Origin: Microbacterium profundi
GTDB lineage: Bacteria; Actinomycetota; Actinomycetes; Actinomycetales; Microbacteriaceae
Length of the DNA: 64,000 bases
Direction: 5' to 3'
Assembly: GCF_000763375.1 (NCBI RefSeq)
Contig: NZ_JPSY01000001.1
Span: 124,001 to 188,000 of the forward strand
Below the pieces are notes generated by a model that worked only from the letters and a program-made list of their open reading frames with translations, ran no database searches and had not been told where the DNA came from. A program made the translations under genes and the position numbers. Of the stretch, positions 26,804 through 34,936 are shown piece after piece. Numbering within the stretch: position 1 is the stretch's first letter; every line of letters starts with the position of its first letter.

Positions 26804-28714
26804 ATGACCGATACCGCAGCCCTGCTCGCCGCACTCGTGCATGATCCAGACGCGTCGTTCGTGCTCATCGCACGGGACGGAGCTCAGAGCGTCGAGTTGC
26901 TCACGGGTGACATCGAAGACGTCGATCTGCTCGCTGACATCCCCCTCTCGCTCGAGGGCGTCTCCCGCGAGGTCTTCGCGATGGTGCCGTACCGTCAGGT
27001 GCGCGAGCGCGGCTTCGAAGCACAGGATGACGGTACTCCGCTGCGCTGCTTGGTCGTCGACCGTCACGAGCATCTTCCCCTTCCCGATGTCGTGGAGGCG
27101 CTGCCGCAGGATGCTGTGCCACTGAAGGACGCCGGCTTCGACATCAGCGATGAGGACTACGCACAGGTCGTGACCCGCGTGATAGCCGACGAGATCGGAC
27201 GTGGGGAGGGAGCGAACTTCGTCATTCGCCGCGACTACACCGCCACTGTCGATCTCGGCTCCGATGACCCTGTGCATGCCGAACGTACCGCGGCGCTCAC
27301 CTGGTTCCGCGCGCTGTTGACGCACGAGCGGGGTGCCTATTGGACATTCGCCGTCATCACGCCGGGTCACATCGCCGTCGGTGCGAGCCCTGAGGCGCAC
27401 GTCGTCGCCCGTGACGGCATCGTCACCATGAATCCGATCTCCGGCACCTTCCGCCATCCGTCAGGAGGTGCGACCAAGGAGACGCTGATCGAGTTCCTCT
27501 CCTCGACCAAGGAGACCGAGGAGCTCTTCATGGTGGTGGACGAAGAGCTGAAGATGATGAGCGCCGTGTGCTCCGACGGCGGACGGATCACTGGGCCGCA
27601 CCTGAAGCAGATGTCGCGGCTCACCCACACCGAGTACATGCTGCGCGGGCGCAGCAGGCTCGACCCGCGCGACATCCTTCGGGAGACCATGTTCGCCCCG
27701 ACCGTGACCGGTTCGCCGATGCAGAACGCCTGTGCGGTCATCCGCCGTCACGAGACCAAGCCGCGCGGCTACTACTCGGGCGTCGCGGCGCTCTTCACCC
27801 CGAACGCCGAGGGCGGCCACGACGTCGACGCTCCGATCCTCATCCGCACGGTGTATCTGGAGGACGGGCAGCTCCGCGTCCCCGTCGGAGCGACGCTCGT
27901 GCGGCACTCCGATCCGTATGGCGAGGTCAGCGAAACGCACGGCAAGGCGGCCGGAGTGCTCGGCGCCATCGGCGCGATCGCTCGAGACGTCGTCGCCGAG
28001 ACCAGACTCGACCCGGATGCTCCTGCAGCAGAGACTTCCCTCGCCGACGATCCCGAGGTCGCCGAGTTGCTCGCCTCTCGCAATTCACGGCTGGCCGAGT
28101 TCTGGCTGAATCCCCAGGAGGACGGCTCCGCCGGACCGTTCGCAGGGCGCAGCGCGCTCGTGATCGATGCCGAGGACCGCTTCACGACGATGCTTGCCCA
28201 CCAGCTTCGTCACCTCGGACTCGACGCGAAGATCATGCCCTGGCACGCCGTGACCGATGCGGATGTCGATGCCGCCCAGCTTGTCGTCGCCGGCCCCGGC
28301 CCCGGCGACCCTCGTGATGCGACGATCGCACGCATAGCGCGCATGCACGAGATCGTCACCCGCCGCCTGGGTCACAGTGCGCCGCTGCTCGCGGTCTGCC
28401 TCAGCCACCAGATCCTGGCCGACCAGCTCGGCATCGAACTCGCGCCGCTGGCTTCGCCGCACCAGGGCCTGCAGAAGGTCGTGCCGGTGTTCGGTGAGGA
28501 CGCCTCGATCGGCTTCTACAACACCTTCACCGCTCGGGTCTCCCCCGGAACCACCGCTGCAGGCGCAGCGGAGGTGTCTGCTGACGCGACGACCGGTGAC
28601 GTCTATGCCCTGCGCGGGCCGTCGTTCGCATCGGTGCAGGGGCACCTCGAATCGATCCTGTCGCGCGACGGCATTCGAACGCTGGAGCGCCTGATCACGG
28701 ACGCGTTCGCCTGA
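26804..28714 (+). CDS. Fused anthranilate/ADIC synthase (TrpE-TrpG type, PhzE-like)
   Basis: Single-chain chorismate-utilising enzyme (636 aa). The N-terminal TrpE-like domain (~430 residues) carries NPISGTFRHPSGG, VVDEELKMMSAVCSDGGRI and FAPTVTGSPMQNACAVI, a pattern close to PhzE-type enzymes. The C-terminal glutamine amidotransferase has the Cys nucleophile in AVCLSHQILADQLG and the His-Glu pair in VQGHLES. PhzE makes 2-amino-2-deoxyisochorismate, whereas anthranilate synthase goes on to anthranilate. Control by a tryptophan attenuator points to anthranilate for Trp synthesis here. The ATG has an AGGAGA site. A longer open frame upstream runs through the leader and is rejected. Confidence 0.88.
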   Translation: MTDTAALLAALVHDPDASFVLIARDGAQSVELLTGDIEDVDLLADIPLSLEGVSREVFAMVPYRQVRERGFEAQDDGTPLRCLVVDRHEHLPLPDVVEALPQDAVPLKDAGFDISDEDYAQVVTRVIADEIGRGEGANFVIRRDYTATVDLGSDDPVHAERTAALTWFRALLTHERGAYWTFAVITPGHIAVGASPEAHVVARDGIVTMNPISGTFRHPSGGATKETLIEFLSSTKETEELFMVVDEELKMMSAVCSDGGRITGPHLKQMSRLTHTEYMLRGRSRLDPRDILRETMFAPTVTGSPMQNACAVIRRHETKPRGYYSGVAALFTPNAEGGHDVDAPILIRTVYLEDGQLRVPVGATLVRHSDPYGEVSETHGKAAGVLGAIGAIARDVVAETRLDPDAPAAETSLADDPEVAELLASRNSRLAEFWLNPQEDGSAGPFAGRSALVIDAEDRFTTMLAHQLRHLGLDAKIMPWHAVTDADVDAAQLVVAGPGPGDPRDATIARIARMHEIVTRRLGHSAPLLAVCLSHQILADQLGIELAPLASPHQGLQKVVPVFGEDASIGFYNTFTARVSPGTTAAGAAEVSADATTGDVYALRGPSFASVQGHLESILSRDGIRTLERLITDAFA

Positions 28715-28745
28715 GAAAGGCGCTGATGCGGTCACGATTCCGCAC

Positions 28746-28768
28746 CGTCTCGTCGTGTACACGAGACG
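28746..28768. terminator. Shared hairpin between convergent trpEG and HNH gene
   Basis: Arms CGTCTCGT and ACGAGACG with a 7-base loop, midway between the stop of trpEG (28714) and that of the HNH gene (28772). It can fold on either strand, so it probably ends both transcripts. Confidence 0.5.
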
Positions 28769-28771
28769 CTG

Positions 28772-30406
28772 TCACGGGGTGTTCCACGTGGATTCGGGTT
28801 CGGTGTGGCGTTCGTGGTCGAGGGCTTCGTCGACGGCTTGGTAGTCGAGGTGGGGGGATCGCCATTTGGCGTAGGGGTCCCACCAGCCGGGTCCGCGGAT
28901 TTCGGGGAGGCCGTTTCGCATGCGGATCTTCCAGATGCCCTCATCGAGGGTGTGATGGTGGTGCCAACATAACGGAACCCCGTTAGAGGTGTGGGTGGGC
29001 CCTCCGCGGGCGTGTTCTTGCACGTGGTGGATCTCGCACCAGTCGGCGGGGACGTCGCAGCCGGGGATGAGGCATTCGCGGTCTCTGAGCACGATCGCCC
29101 GCCGTTGGGTCGCGGTGAACAACCGCGCGCTGGTGCTGATCGCGACGATCGCACCCTTGTCGTCGAACAGCACCCGCTGGATCCCGCCCGCACACCCGGC
29201 GTGATCGGCCGCCCCGAGGGGGACGTCGTAGCCGGTGCCTTCGACTCTGGCCCGCCCGGTGCGGTTCGTGTAGTCCTCTGCGGTGACGGAGACGACCAGC
29301 GTCGGTGCCGCACCACCCAAGGTGGGCATGCCTCCGGAGGCCGCGGCGACCATCAGGGCGGTCGCGAACGCGTCGTGACGTTTCTGCGCGTGCGTGCGCA
29401 TGTCCGCCAACTCCACCGGCGGCGATTTCGCCTTGTGCTCGGGGAGCCCGTCCACACGATCCGAGACGTCTTCGCCAGCACCGTACTCGGCGCTGCTGGA
29501 GTACTTCGCATCGAACCAGTCATCGTCGTCGCTATCGCCGCCGCTGCCGTCGCGATCGTCGGCGCTGCGGCTGCCGTCGCCGCTGTCGTCTGAGGGTCGG
29601 AAGCGCACCGTACTGCTGCTGCCTTTGTCTTCGGCTTTCGGGTTCAACAGCGAATCGATGAGTTTCTGCAACTGTGCTGCGACCTCCGGCAACACCTCGC
29701 CCCGCACCGGGACCGACCCGTCGCGGAGTTTCCCGATCGTGAAGAACCGGCGCCGCTTGCCCGCACGATCCGACGGCTCCGCCCCATCCGGATCCAACCT
29801 CGCGATGATATGCGCGGCCAGGGCGGCAAGCTCATCCACCGTCGGCAACGGCGCCCGCTCAGCGTTTACCGTCACCGTGCCATCCAGCGGCAGCCCGGCT
29901 GCGAACCTGGCCAGCACCGCATCCGCAGCCAACCGATCCGCGACCCCGATCCGCGCCGCTTTCATCAACGGGACCGTGCATGCCAGGAACCCGCCCACCG
30001 ACAGCACCCCGTCCGCCAACGCGACCGCGAGCTCGGGGAACTTCCCCGGCAGCAACGCACCAGAGGTGATGTCGACCTCACGGTGCACCGCCCCCGCGGC
30101 GGCCACATACCGGCGCGAGGCAGGCCCATCCACGAGAAGGGTGCGCCGCAGCAGTTCGGCCGCATCACGGCATCCCGCCCGCGTCGACAACCGCCCGCCA
30201 CGCTCGCACTGATCCCGCCCCACCACCTGATCCGTGACCGCGACGACCGCCCCACCCAACCGCCGCTGCACACGCCCCAACACCCGAACCACATCCAGAA
30301 GCTCGGCGTCGTCAGCGACGCGAAGATCACCACCCGCACCAGAGGAGCCCATCGCATCGGCCAACAACCGATCGATGCCCTCCAACTCCTCCGCCAGTGA
30401 TCTCAT
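28772..30406 (-). CDS. DUF222/13E12-repeat HNH endonuclease-like protein
   Basis: A 544-residue protein of the 13E12-repeat family, common in several copies in actinobacterial genomes. The N-terminal DUF222 region is followed by a low-complexity Asp/Ser-rich linker (about residues 265-310). The C-terminal HNH domain has CLIPGCDVPADWCEIHHV, a conserved Asn and LCWHHHH, and all key residues look intact. The family is thought to be mobile or nuclease-related, but its role is unknown. The ATG at 30406 follows GGGGGT. It separates trpEG from rseP and looks like an accessory insertion. Confidence 0.85.
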   Translation of the reverse strand: MRSLAEELEGIDRLLADAMGSSGAGGDLRVADDAELLDVVRVLGRVQRRLGGAVVAVTDQVVGRDQCERGGRLSTRAGCRDAAELLRRTLLVDGPASRRYVAAAGAVHREVDITSGALLPGKFPELAVALADGVLSVGGFLACTVPLMKAARIGVADRLAADAVLARFAAGLPLDGTVTVNAERAPLPTVDELAALAAHIIARLDPDGAEPSDRAGKRRRFFTIGKLRDGSVPVRGEVLPEVAAQLQKLIDSLLNPKAEDKGSSSTVRFRPSDDSGDGSRSADDRDGSGGDSDDDDWFDAKYSSSAEYGAGEDVSDRVDGLPEHKAKSPPVELADMRTHAQKRHDAFATALMVAAASGGMPTLGGAAPTLVVSVTAEDYTNRTGRARVEGTGYDVPLGAADHAGCAGGIQRVLFDDKGAIVAISTSARLFTATQRRAIVLRDRECLIPGCDVPADWCEIHHVQEHARGGPTHTSNGVPLCWHHHHTLDEGIWKIRMRNGLPEIRGPGWWDPYAKWRSPHLDYQAVDEALDHERHTEPESTWNTP

Positions 30407-30439
30407 ACCCCCATTCAACAAGGGGCCACCGACATTCAA

Positions 30440-30468
30440 ACCCCAGATCAGACCACCTTCACGAACTG
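30440..30468 (-). promoter_or_regulatory. Candidate promoter of the HNH gene
   Basis: On the minus strand a TTGTGC box is followed after 17 bases by TCTGAT, about 35-65 bases upstream of the HNH start. A CCCC/GGGG pairing around the ribosome site may also hide the start. The assignment is tentative and the coordinates are approximate. Confidence 0.3.
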
Positions 30469-30516
30469 TGCACAACCACCCGAAACCCCACACCCGTGGA
30501 GGAAGAGTTGGAGCCC

Positions 30517-31827
30517 CTATCCGAGCAGATCCACCGGGTTCACGACATCCGCGATCATAAGCAGCGCACCCATCCCGATCAGCAGCACCGCCACGATCAC
30601 GGTCAGCGGTACGAGCCGCGTCGCGTCGACTGGAGCAGGCTGCGGTCGACGGAACACCTTCGCCCACGCGCGCCGGATCCCGTCCCACAGCGCCACGACG
30701 ACGTGACCGCCATCAAGCGGCAGCAGCGGGATCAGGTTGAAGACGAACAGCGCGACGTTGAGCGACCCGAGAAGGTTGAGCAGCACGACGAACCGGTTGA
30801 GGACCGGAGCATCCGTCGCGGCGACCTCTCCGGCGAGGCGACCGACGCCGACCACGCTGAGCGGACCGTCAGGATCGCGATCGGCGCCGGTGAACAGCGA
30901 CACCCCGACATCCCACAGCTTCACCGGCAACGTCCCGATCAGGCCGACCACGCGTCCGACGTTCTCCCCGGCGAGCTCCGGGCCCACGCCGATCGGCTGC
31001 GGCACATACCCCATCTGCGAGAGCATGCCGACGTAGCCGACCTCGGCGACGATCTGCTCGCCGTCGTCGTCGAGCAGGGGCTGCCCCGACGCATCCGTGA
31101 GTTCGCGCTCCGCAGAGATGGGCGTGATCGTCAGATCCACATTCTCGCCGTCGCGCGAGACGACCATGTCCAAGCGCTGCCCTGGAGCCGCCTGCACGAT
31201 GTCGCTCGCCTCAGCGAAGGTCGACACCGGCGTGCCGTCGACCGAGACCAGCACGTCACCCGGGAGAACCCCGGCCCCAGCAGCCGGCGTCGCCGGATCG
31301 CCGGGTTCGCACTCCGTCTGTGACGTGCCCGCAGGCAGCACGCACTCGTTGACTCCTGCGATCGTCGTCGTTCCCTGCTGGAGGCCGATGCCCGATGCGA
31401 GCACGGTGAAGATGATGACGGCGAGGATCAGGTTCATGACCGGACCGCCGAGCATGACCACGATCCGCTTCCACATCGGCAGCCTGTAGAAGACGCGTTC
31501 CTCGGCGCCTTCAGCGATCGTCTCGTCGTTGGCGGATCGGGCGTCCTGCACGAGGGTGCGGAACAGCCCGCGCACTGGCCTGCCGTCGGATGCCGGATAC
31601 ATGCCGGACATCGATATGAATCCGCCGAGCGGCAGCACCTTGAACCCGTACTCGGTCTCGCCGATCTTCTTCGACCACAGCCGGGGCCCGAAACCGATCA
31701 TGTACTGCCCCACGCGCACGCCAAAGAGCTTGGCGGGCACGAGGTGCCCGATCTCATGCAGACCGATCGACAGACCGAGCCCGACCAGCATGAACAGGAT
31801 GCCGGTGACGTACAGCAGGATTTCCAC
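30517..31827 (-). CDS. rseP: Site-2 intramembrane metalloprotease (M50, RseP/Rip1 type)
   Basis: Membrane zinc protease (436 aa) that cuts transmembrane anti-sigma factors or other membrane substrates. The zinc motif HEIGH is at residues 24-28 in the first membrane helix, and the third ligand motif NLIPLLPLDGGH lies near the C-terminus. A PDZ domain (GAGVLPGDVLVSVDGTPVS) sits between membrane segments. A MWKRIVVMLGGPVMN block is typical of the family. GTG 31827 lies 6 bases after TAGCGT (leaderless). It is usually next to dxr, but here a MurE-like gene on the other strand lies between them. Confidence 0.92.
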   Translation of the reverse strand: MEILLYVTGILFMLVGLGLSIGLHEIGHLVPAKLFGVRVGQYMIGFGPRLWSKKIGETEYGFKVLPLGGFISMSGMYPASDGRPVRGLFRTLVQDARSANDETIAEGAEERVFYRLPMWKRIVVMLGGPVMNLILAVIIFTVLASGIGLQQGTTTIAGVNECVLPAGTSQTECEPGDPATPAAGAGVLPGDVLVSVDGTPVSTFAEASDIVQAAPGQRLDMVVSRDGENVDLTITPISAERELTDASGQPLLDDDGEQIVAEVGYVGMLSQMGYVPQPIGVGPELAGENVGRVVGLIGTLPVKLWDVGVSLFTGADRDPDGPLSVVGVGRLAGEVAATDAPVLNRFVVLLNLLGSLNVALFVFNLIPLLPLDGGHVVVALWDGIRRAWAKVFRRPQPAPVDATRLVPLTVIVAVLLIGMGALLMIADVVNPVDLLG

Positions 31828-32112
31828 GTCCCAACGCTACTGCGCGCGAACTAGGAATCCGCCGCATAGGCTGGATTCGGGGCCACCGCGTCATGGCCCC
31901 GCCCCGCTGACGCCGGCCGTCGCATATCAGTGGCGGCCACCACCCGACGATCCGTCTCGGGATCCGCCGGCGCCGGTCGTGACGGTGGCCGCAGGCGACG
32001 AGAGCAAGGCGGATGCTGCGCACACGGAGCACTCGAATGCTCAGGAGGACGCTCAGCGAGGGACCCGCCTGAACGTGTCTCGGGCACCCGCTCATGAGAT
32101 CATGGTGATGCC
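31828..32112. other. 285-bp divergent intergenic region
   Basis: This lies between the divergent rseP and the MurE-like gene. It is the longest gene-free stretch in the window. It holds the rseP promoter at one end. A plus-strand reading frame crosses it (segment GDESKADAAHTEHSNAQED) but lacks a convincing start and overlaps the next gene. No stable hairpin was seen. Confidence 0.4.
31834..31839 (-). promoter_or_regulatory. -10 element of leaderless rseP transcript
   Basis: TAGCGT on the minus strand, 6 bases before GTG 31827. Confidence 0.5.
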
Positions 32113-33729
32113 ATGTCGACCACACAGCCCAGCCTTCCTCCCGTGCTCCGTCCAGACGCTCCGCCACAGCGGAACCTGACGGATCTCGCCACCCGCTTCG
32201 CCACCGCCACCCGCGGAGACACCGCAGGCGTCACCCTCACCGGCATCACCCTCGCGACCGCCGATCTCCGCGCCGGAGAGGCATTCGTCGCCATCCAGGG
32301 AGTGAATCAGCACGGAGCGGTGTTCTCACCCGCGGCCGCGGAGAAGGGTGCCGTCGCCATCATCACCGATGAGGCCGGCGCCGACATCGCAGGCAACATC
32401 GGTCTGCCGATCGTGATCGTCGACGATCCGCGCGGTGTGCTCGGAGCCCTCAGCGCCTGGGTCTACGGGACCGGCGCCGATGACGAGCTGCCTCTGCTGT
32501 TCGCGACCACCGGCACGAACGGCAAAACGAGCGTCTCGCATCTGCTCGAGGGAATCCTCGACCAGCTCGGCGTCGTGACCGGCCTCTCCTCCACCGCGGA
32601 ACGGCACATCGCCGGTGAGGTCATCGTCTCCAGGCTCACGACACCCGAAGCATCCGAGATGCACGCCCTCCTCGCACTCATGCGCGAACGAGCGGTCGAA
32701 GCCGTCGCCGTCGAAGTCAGTGCTCAGGCGCTGTCGCGCAAGCGCGTCGACGGACTCGTGTTCGACGTCGCCGGCTTCACGAACCTCAGCCACGACCACC
32801 TCGACGACTACGCCGACATGGAGGAGTACTTCGCCGCGAAGCTCCCCCTGTTCAAGCCGGACCGCGCCAGGCGTGCGGTGATCTGCCTCGACTCGGCGTC
32901 CGGCGTCGACGTCGTCGCAGCCGCCGAGATCCCCGTCGTGACCGTCGGCACCCCCGCGATCGCCGCGGACGCATCCGTTGCCGGTGACGCCGACTGGGTG
33001 GTCACGATCGACGAGGAGCGTCAGCGCGGCACCCGCTTCACGATGACCGGCCCGCAGGGGCGCACCCTCACCGCGGTCGTGCCTGTGATCGGCCCGCACA
33101 TGGCGGCGAACGCGGCCCTCGCGATCGTCATGCTGCTCGAGGGCGGATACGAGTGGGAGCGCATCACCGCGGCGCTCGAACGAGACGGACGCATCGATGC
33201 GTACCTGCCAGGGCGCACCGAGCTCGTCTCCGGCGAACAAGGCCCCGCGGTCTTCGTCGACTTCGGCCATTCACCCGACGCGTTCGAGAAGACCCTGGCT
33301 GCGATCCGCCGCGTGACGCCGGGGCGCACTCTCATGCTGTTCGGGGCCGACGGCGATCGCGACGCCACGAAGCGTCACGACATGGGCCGCACGGCCGTGC
33401 TCGGCAGTGACATCCTCGTGGTCACCGACCACCATCCCCGTTTCGAGGACCCGGAGTCGATCCGCGCCACGCTGATCGAGGGCGCAAGAATGGCCAGGCC
33501 GGATGCCGAGATCCACGAGTACTCCCCGCCGGAGAAGGCGATCATCGCAGCGGTGGGCCTTGTCGGCGACGGCGATGCGATCCTCTGGGCGGGCCCGGGA
33601 CATCAGGACTACCGGGACATCCGCGGCGTCCGCACGCCGTACTCGGCTCGCGAGCTGGCCCGCCGCGCTCTGCGCGACGCCGGGTGGCCTGTGCCGGAGC
33701 CGCACTGGCCGGTGCCGTACTCCGACTGA
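32113..33729 (+). CDS. Mur ligase family protein, MurE-like paralogue
   Basis: ATP-dependent amide ligase of the MurC-F fold (538 aa), most like UDP-MurNAc-tripeptide synthetase. The ATP loop is TTGTNGKTSVSHLL, the central domain has HDHLDDYADMEEYFAAK, and the C-terminal domain has FVDFGHSPDAFEKTL and GPGHQDY. The MurE substrate motif DNPR is altered to D439-H-H-P-R443, and GKGHE is GPGHQ. It stands outside any dcw cluster, so it may be a second ligase with another substrate rather than the peptidoglycan MurE. It is convergent with dxr. Confidence 0.78.
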   Translation: MSTTQPSLPPVLRPDAPPQRNLTDLATRFATATRGDTAGVTLTGITLATADLRAGEAFVAIQGVNQHGAVFSPAAAEKGAVAIITDEAGADIAGNIGLPIVIVDDPRGVLGALSAWVYGTGADDELPLLFATTGTNGKTSVSHLLEGILDQLGVVTGLSSTAERHIAGEVIVSRLTTPEASEMHALLALMRERAVEAVAVEVSAQALSRKRVDGLVFDVAGFTNLSHDHLDDYADMEEYFAAKLPLFKPDRARRAVICLDSASGVDVVAAAEIPVVTVGTPAIAADASVAGDADWVVTIDEERQRGTRFTMTGPQGRTLTAVVPVIGPHMAANAALAIVMLLEGGYEWERITAALERDGRIDAYLPGRTELVSGEQGPAVFVDFGHSPDAFEKTLAAIRRVTPGRTLMLFGADGDRDATKRHDMGRTAVLGSDILVVTDHHPRFEDPESIRATLIEGARMARPDAEIHEYSPPEKAIIAAVGLVGDGDAILWAGPGHQDYRDIRGVRTPYSARELARRALRDAGWPVPEPHWPVPYSD

Positions 33730-33731
33730 GC

Positions 33732-33751
33732 GTTCGACAGGCTCACGAACC
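33732..33751 (+). repeat. Dispersed 20-bp repeat, copy 1
   Basis: GTTCGACAGGCTCACGAACC, just after the stop of the MurE-like gene and before the dxr stop. It matches the consensus CTTCGACAGGCTCAGGGACC with three differences. Confidence 0.6.
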
Positions 33752-33758
33752 GAGGCGT

Positions 33759-34841
33759 CTACTGCTGCGCGATCAGGCGGTCCGCGGTCTCGCGCGCCCA
33801 GGTCTCGGCCTGCGCGAGCGACTCGATCGTCAGCTGGTCGGGCGACTCATGGGCATCGACCACCCTCGCGATCGTGTCGACTATGCCGAGGAATGGAAGC
33901 CGACCCTCATGGAACGCTTCGACCGCCTGCTCATTGGCCGCGTTGAAGACCGCAGGGAAGGTCCGGCCCGCGCGTCCGACGCTCTTGGCCAGCGCGACGG
34001 CGGGGAACGCCGCATCGTCGAGCGGTTCGAAATCCCAGCTGCTCGCCTTCGTCCAGTCCAGCGGACGTCCGACCCCGCCGATACGATGCGGCCAGTCCAA
34101 AGCGAGCGAGATGGGCAGCCGCATGTCCGGCGGTGACGCCTGAGCGATGGTCGAGCCGTCGATGAACTCGACCATCGAGTGCACGATCGACTGCGGGTGC
34201 ACGACCACCTGGATGTCCTCGTACTCGACATCGAACAGCAGATGCGCCTCGATGACCTCGAGCCCCTTGTTCACCATGGTGGCGGAGTTCGTCGTCACGA
34301 CACGCCCCATCGCCCAGGTCGGATGCGCGAGTGCCTCGGCGGGGGTCACCTCCGCCATCTCGTCCCGCGTGCGTCCGCGGAACGGACCGCCGGATGCTGT
34401 GACGATGAGGCGCCTGATCTCATCATGCGTCCCGGAGCGCAGCGCCTGCGCGAGCGCGGAGTGCTCCGAGTCGACGGGCACGATCTGACCCTCGGCCGCT
34501 GCCGACTTCACCAGTTCGCCGCCGACGATGAGCGATTCCTTGTTGGCGAGCGCCAGGGTGCGACCGGCCTTGAGCGCCGCGAGCGTCGAACCGAGCCCGA
34601 TCGATCCGGTGATCGCGTTGAGCACGACATCAGCCTCGACGTCGCGCACCAGCTGCTCCGACTCGTGCGCGCCCAATGCCGTGTCTTCGACCTGGAACTG
34701 CGCAGCCTGCTCGCCGAGCAGTTCGGCGTTGCCACCTGCCGAGAGCCCGACCAACTCGAAACGACGAGGATTGGCGCGGATCACATCCAGTGCCTGAGTG
34801 CCGATGGAACCGGTCGAGCCGAGGACGATGATACGACGCAT
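33759..34841 (-). CDS. dxr: 1-deoxy-D-xylulose-5-phosphate reductoisomerase
   Basis: Second step of the MEP isoprenoid pathway, making MEP from DXP with NADPH (360 aa). The N-terminal NADPH fold begins [20 protein letters not shown]. Metal and substrate residues are in [19 protein letters not shown] and TASGGPFRG, and [10 protein letters not shown] is conserved. ATG 34841 lies exactly 6 bases after TAGGCT (34848-34853), giving a leaderless mRNA. It faces the MurE-like gene, with a dispersed repeat between the two stops. Confidence 0.95.
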   Translation of the reverse strand: MRRIIVLGSTGSIGTQALDVIRANPRRFELVGLSAGGNAELLGEQAAQFQVEDTALGAHESEQLVRDVEADVVLNAITGSIGLGSTLAALKAGRTLALANKESLIVGGELVKSAAAEGQIVPVDSEHSALAQALRSGTHDEIRRLIVTASGGPFRGRTRDEMAEVTPAEALAHPTWAMGRVVTTNSATMVNKGLEVIEAHLLFDVEYEDIQVVVHPQSIVHSMVEFIDGSTIAQASPPDMRLPISLALDWPHRIGGVGRPLDWTKASSWDFEPLDDAAFPAVALAKSVGRAGRTFPAVFNAANEQAVEAFHEGRLPFLGIVDTIARVVDAHESPDQLTIESLAQAETWARETADRLIAQQ

Positions 34842-34847
34842 ACCGTC

Positions 34848-34853
34848 AGCCTA
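34848..34853 (-). promoter_or_regulatory. -10 element of leaderless dxr transcript
   Basis: TAGGCT on the minus strand, 6 bases before ATG 34841. Confidence 0.55.
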
Positions 34854-34876
34854 ATGCGCGGGCGCGTCCTTCCCGG

Positions 34877-34936
34877 CGAAGCCGCCAAGGACGAAACCGC
34901 GAAGTGCGAAGCCGTGAAGTGCTAAGCCGCGGCAGG
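34877..34936. repeat. Degenerate 15-bp tandem repeat at the FKBP gene end
   Basis: Four 15-base units start at 34877, 34892, 34907 and 34922, of the form CGAAGCCGYGAAGTG. The last unit contains the TAG stop of the FKBP gene. The period is a multiple of three, so it could once have been coding. Confidence 0.55.

Noticed and set aside
28772..30406. HNH gene as part of a complete mobile element
   Set aside because: No flanking direct repeats, integrase or transposase seen. Only the accessory gene itself is supported.
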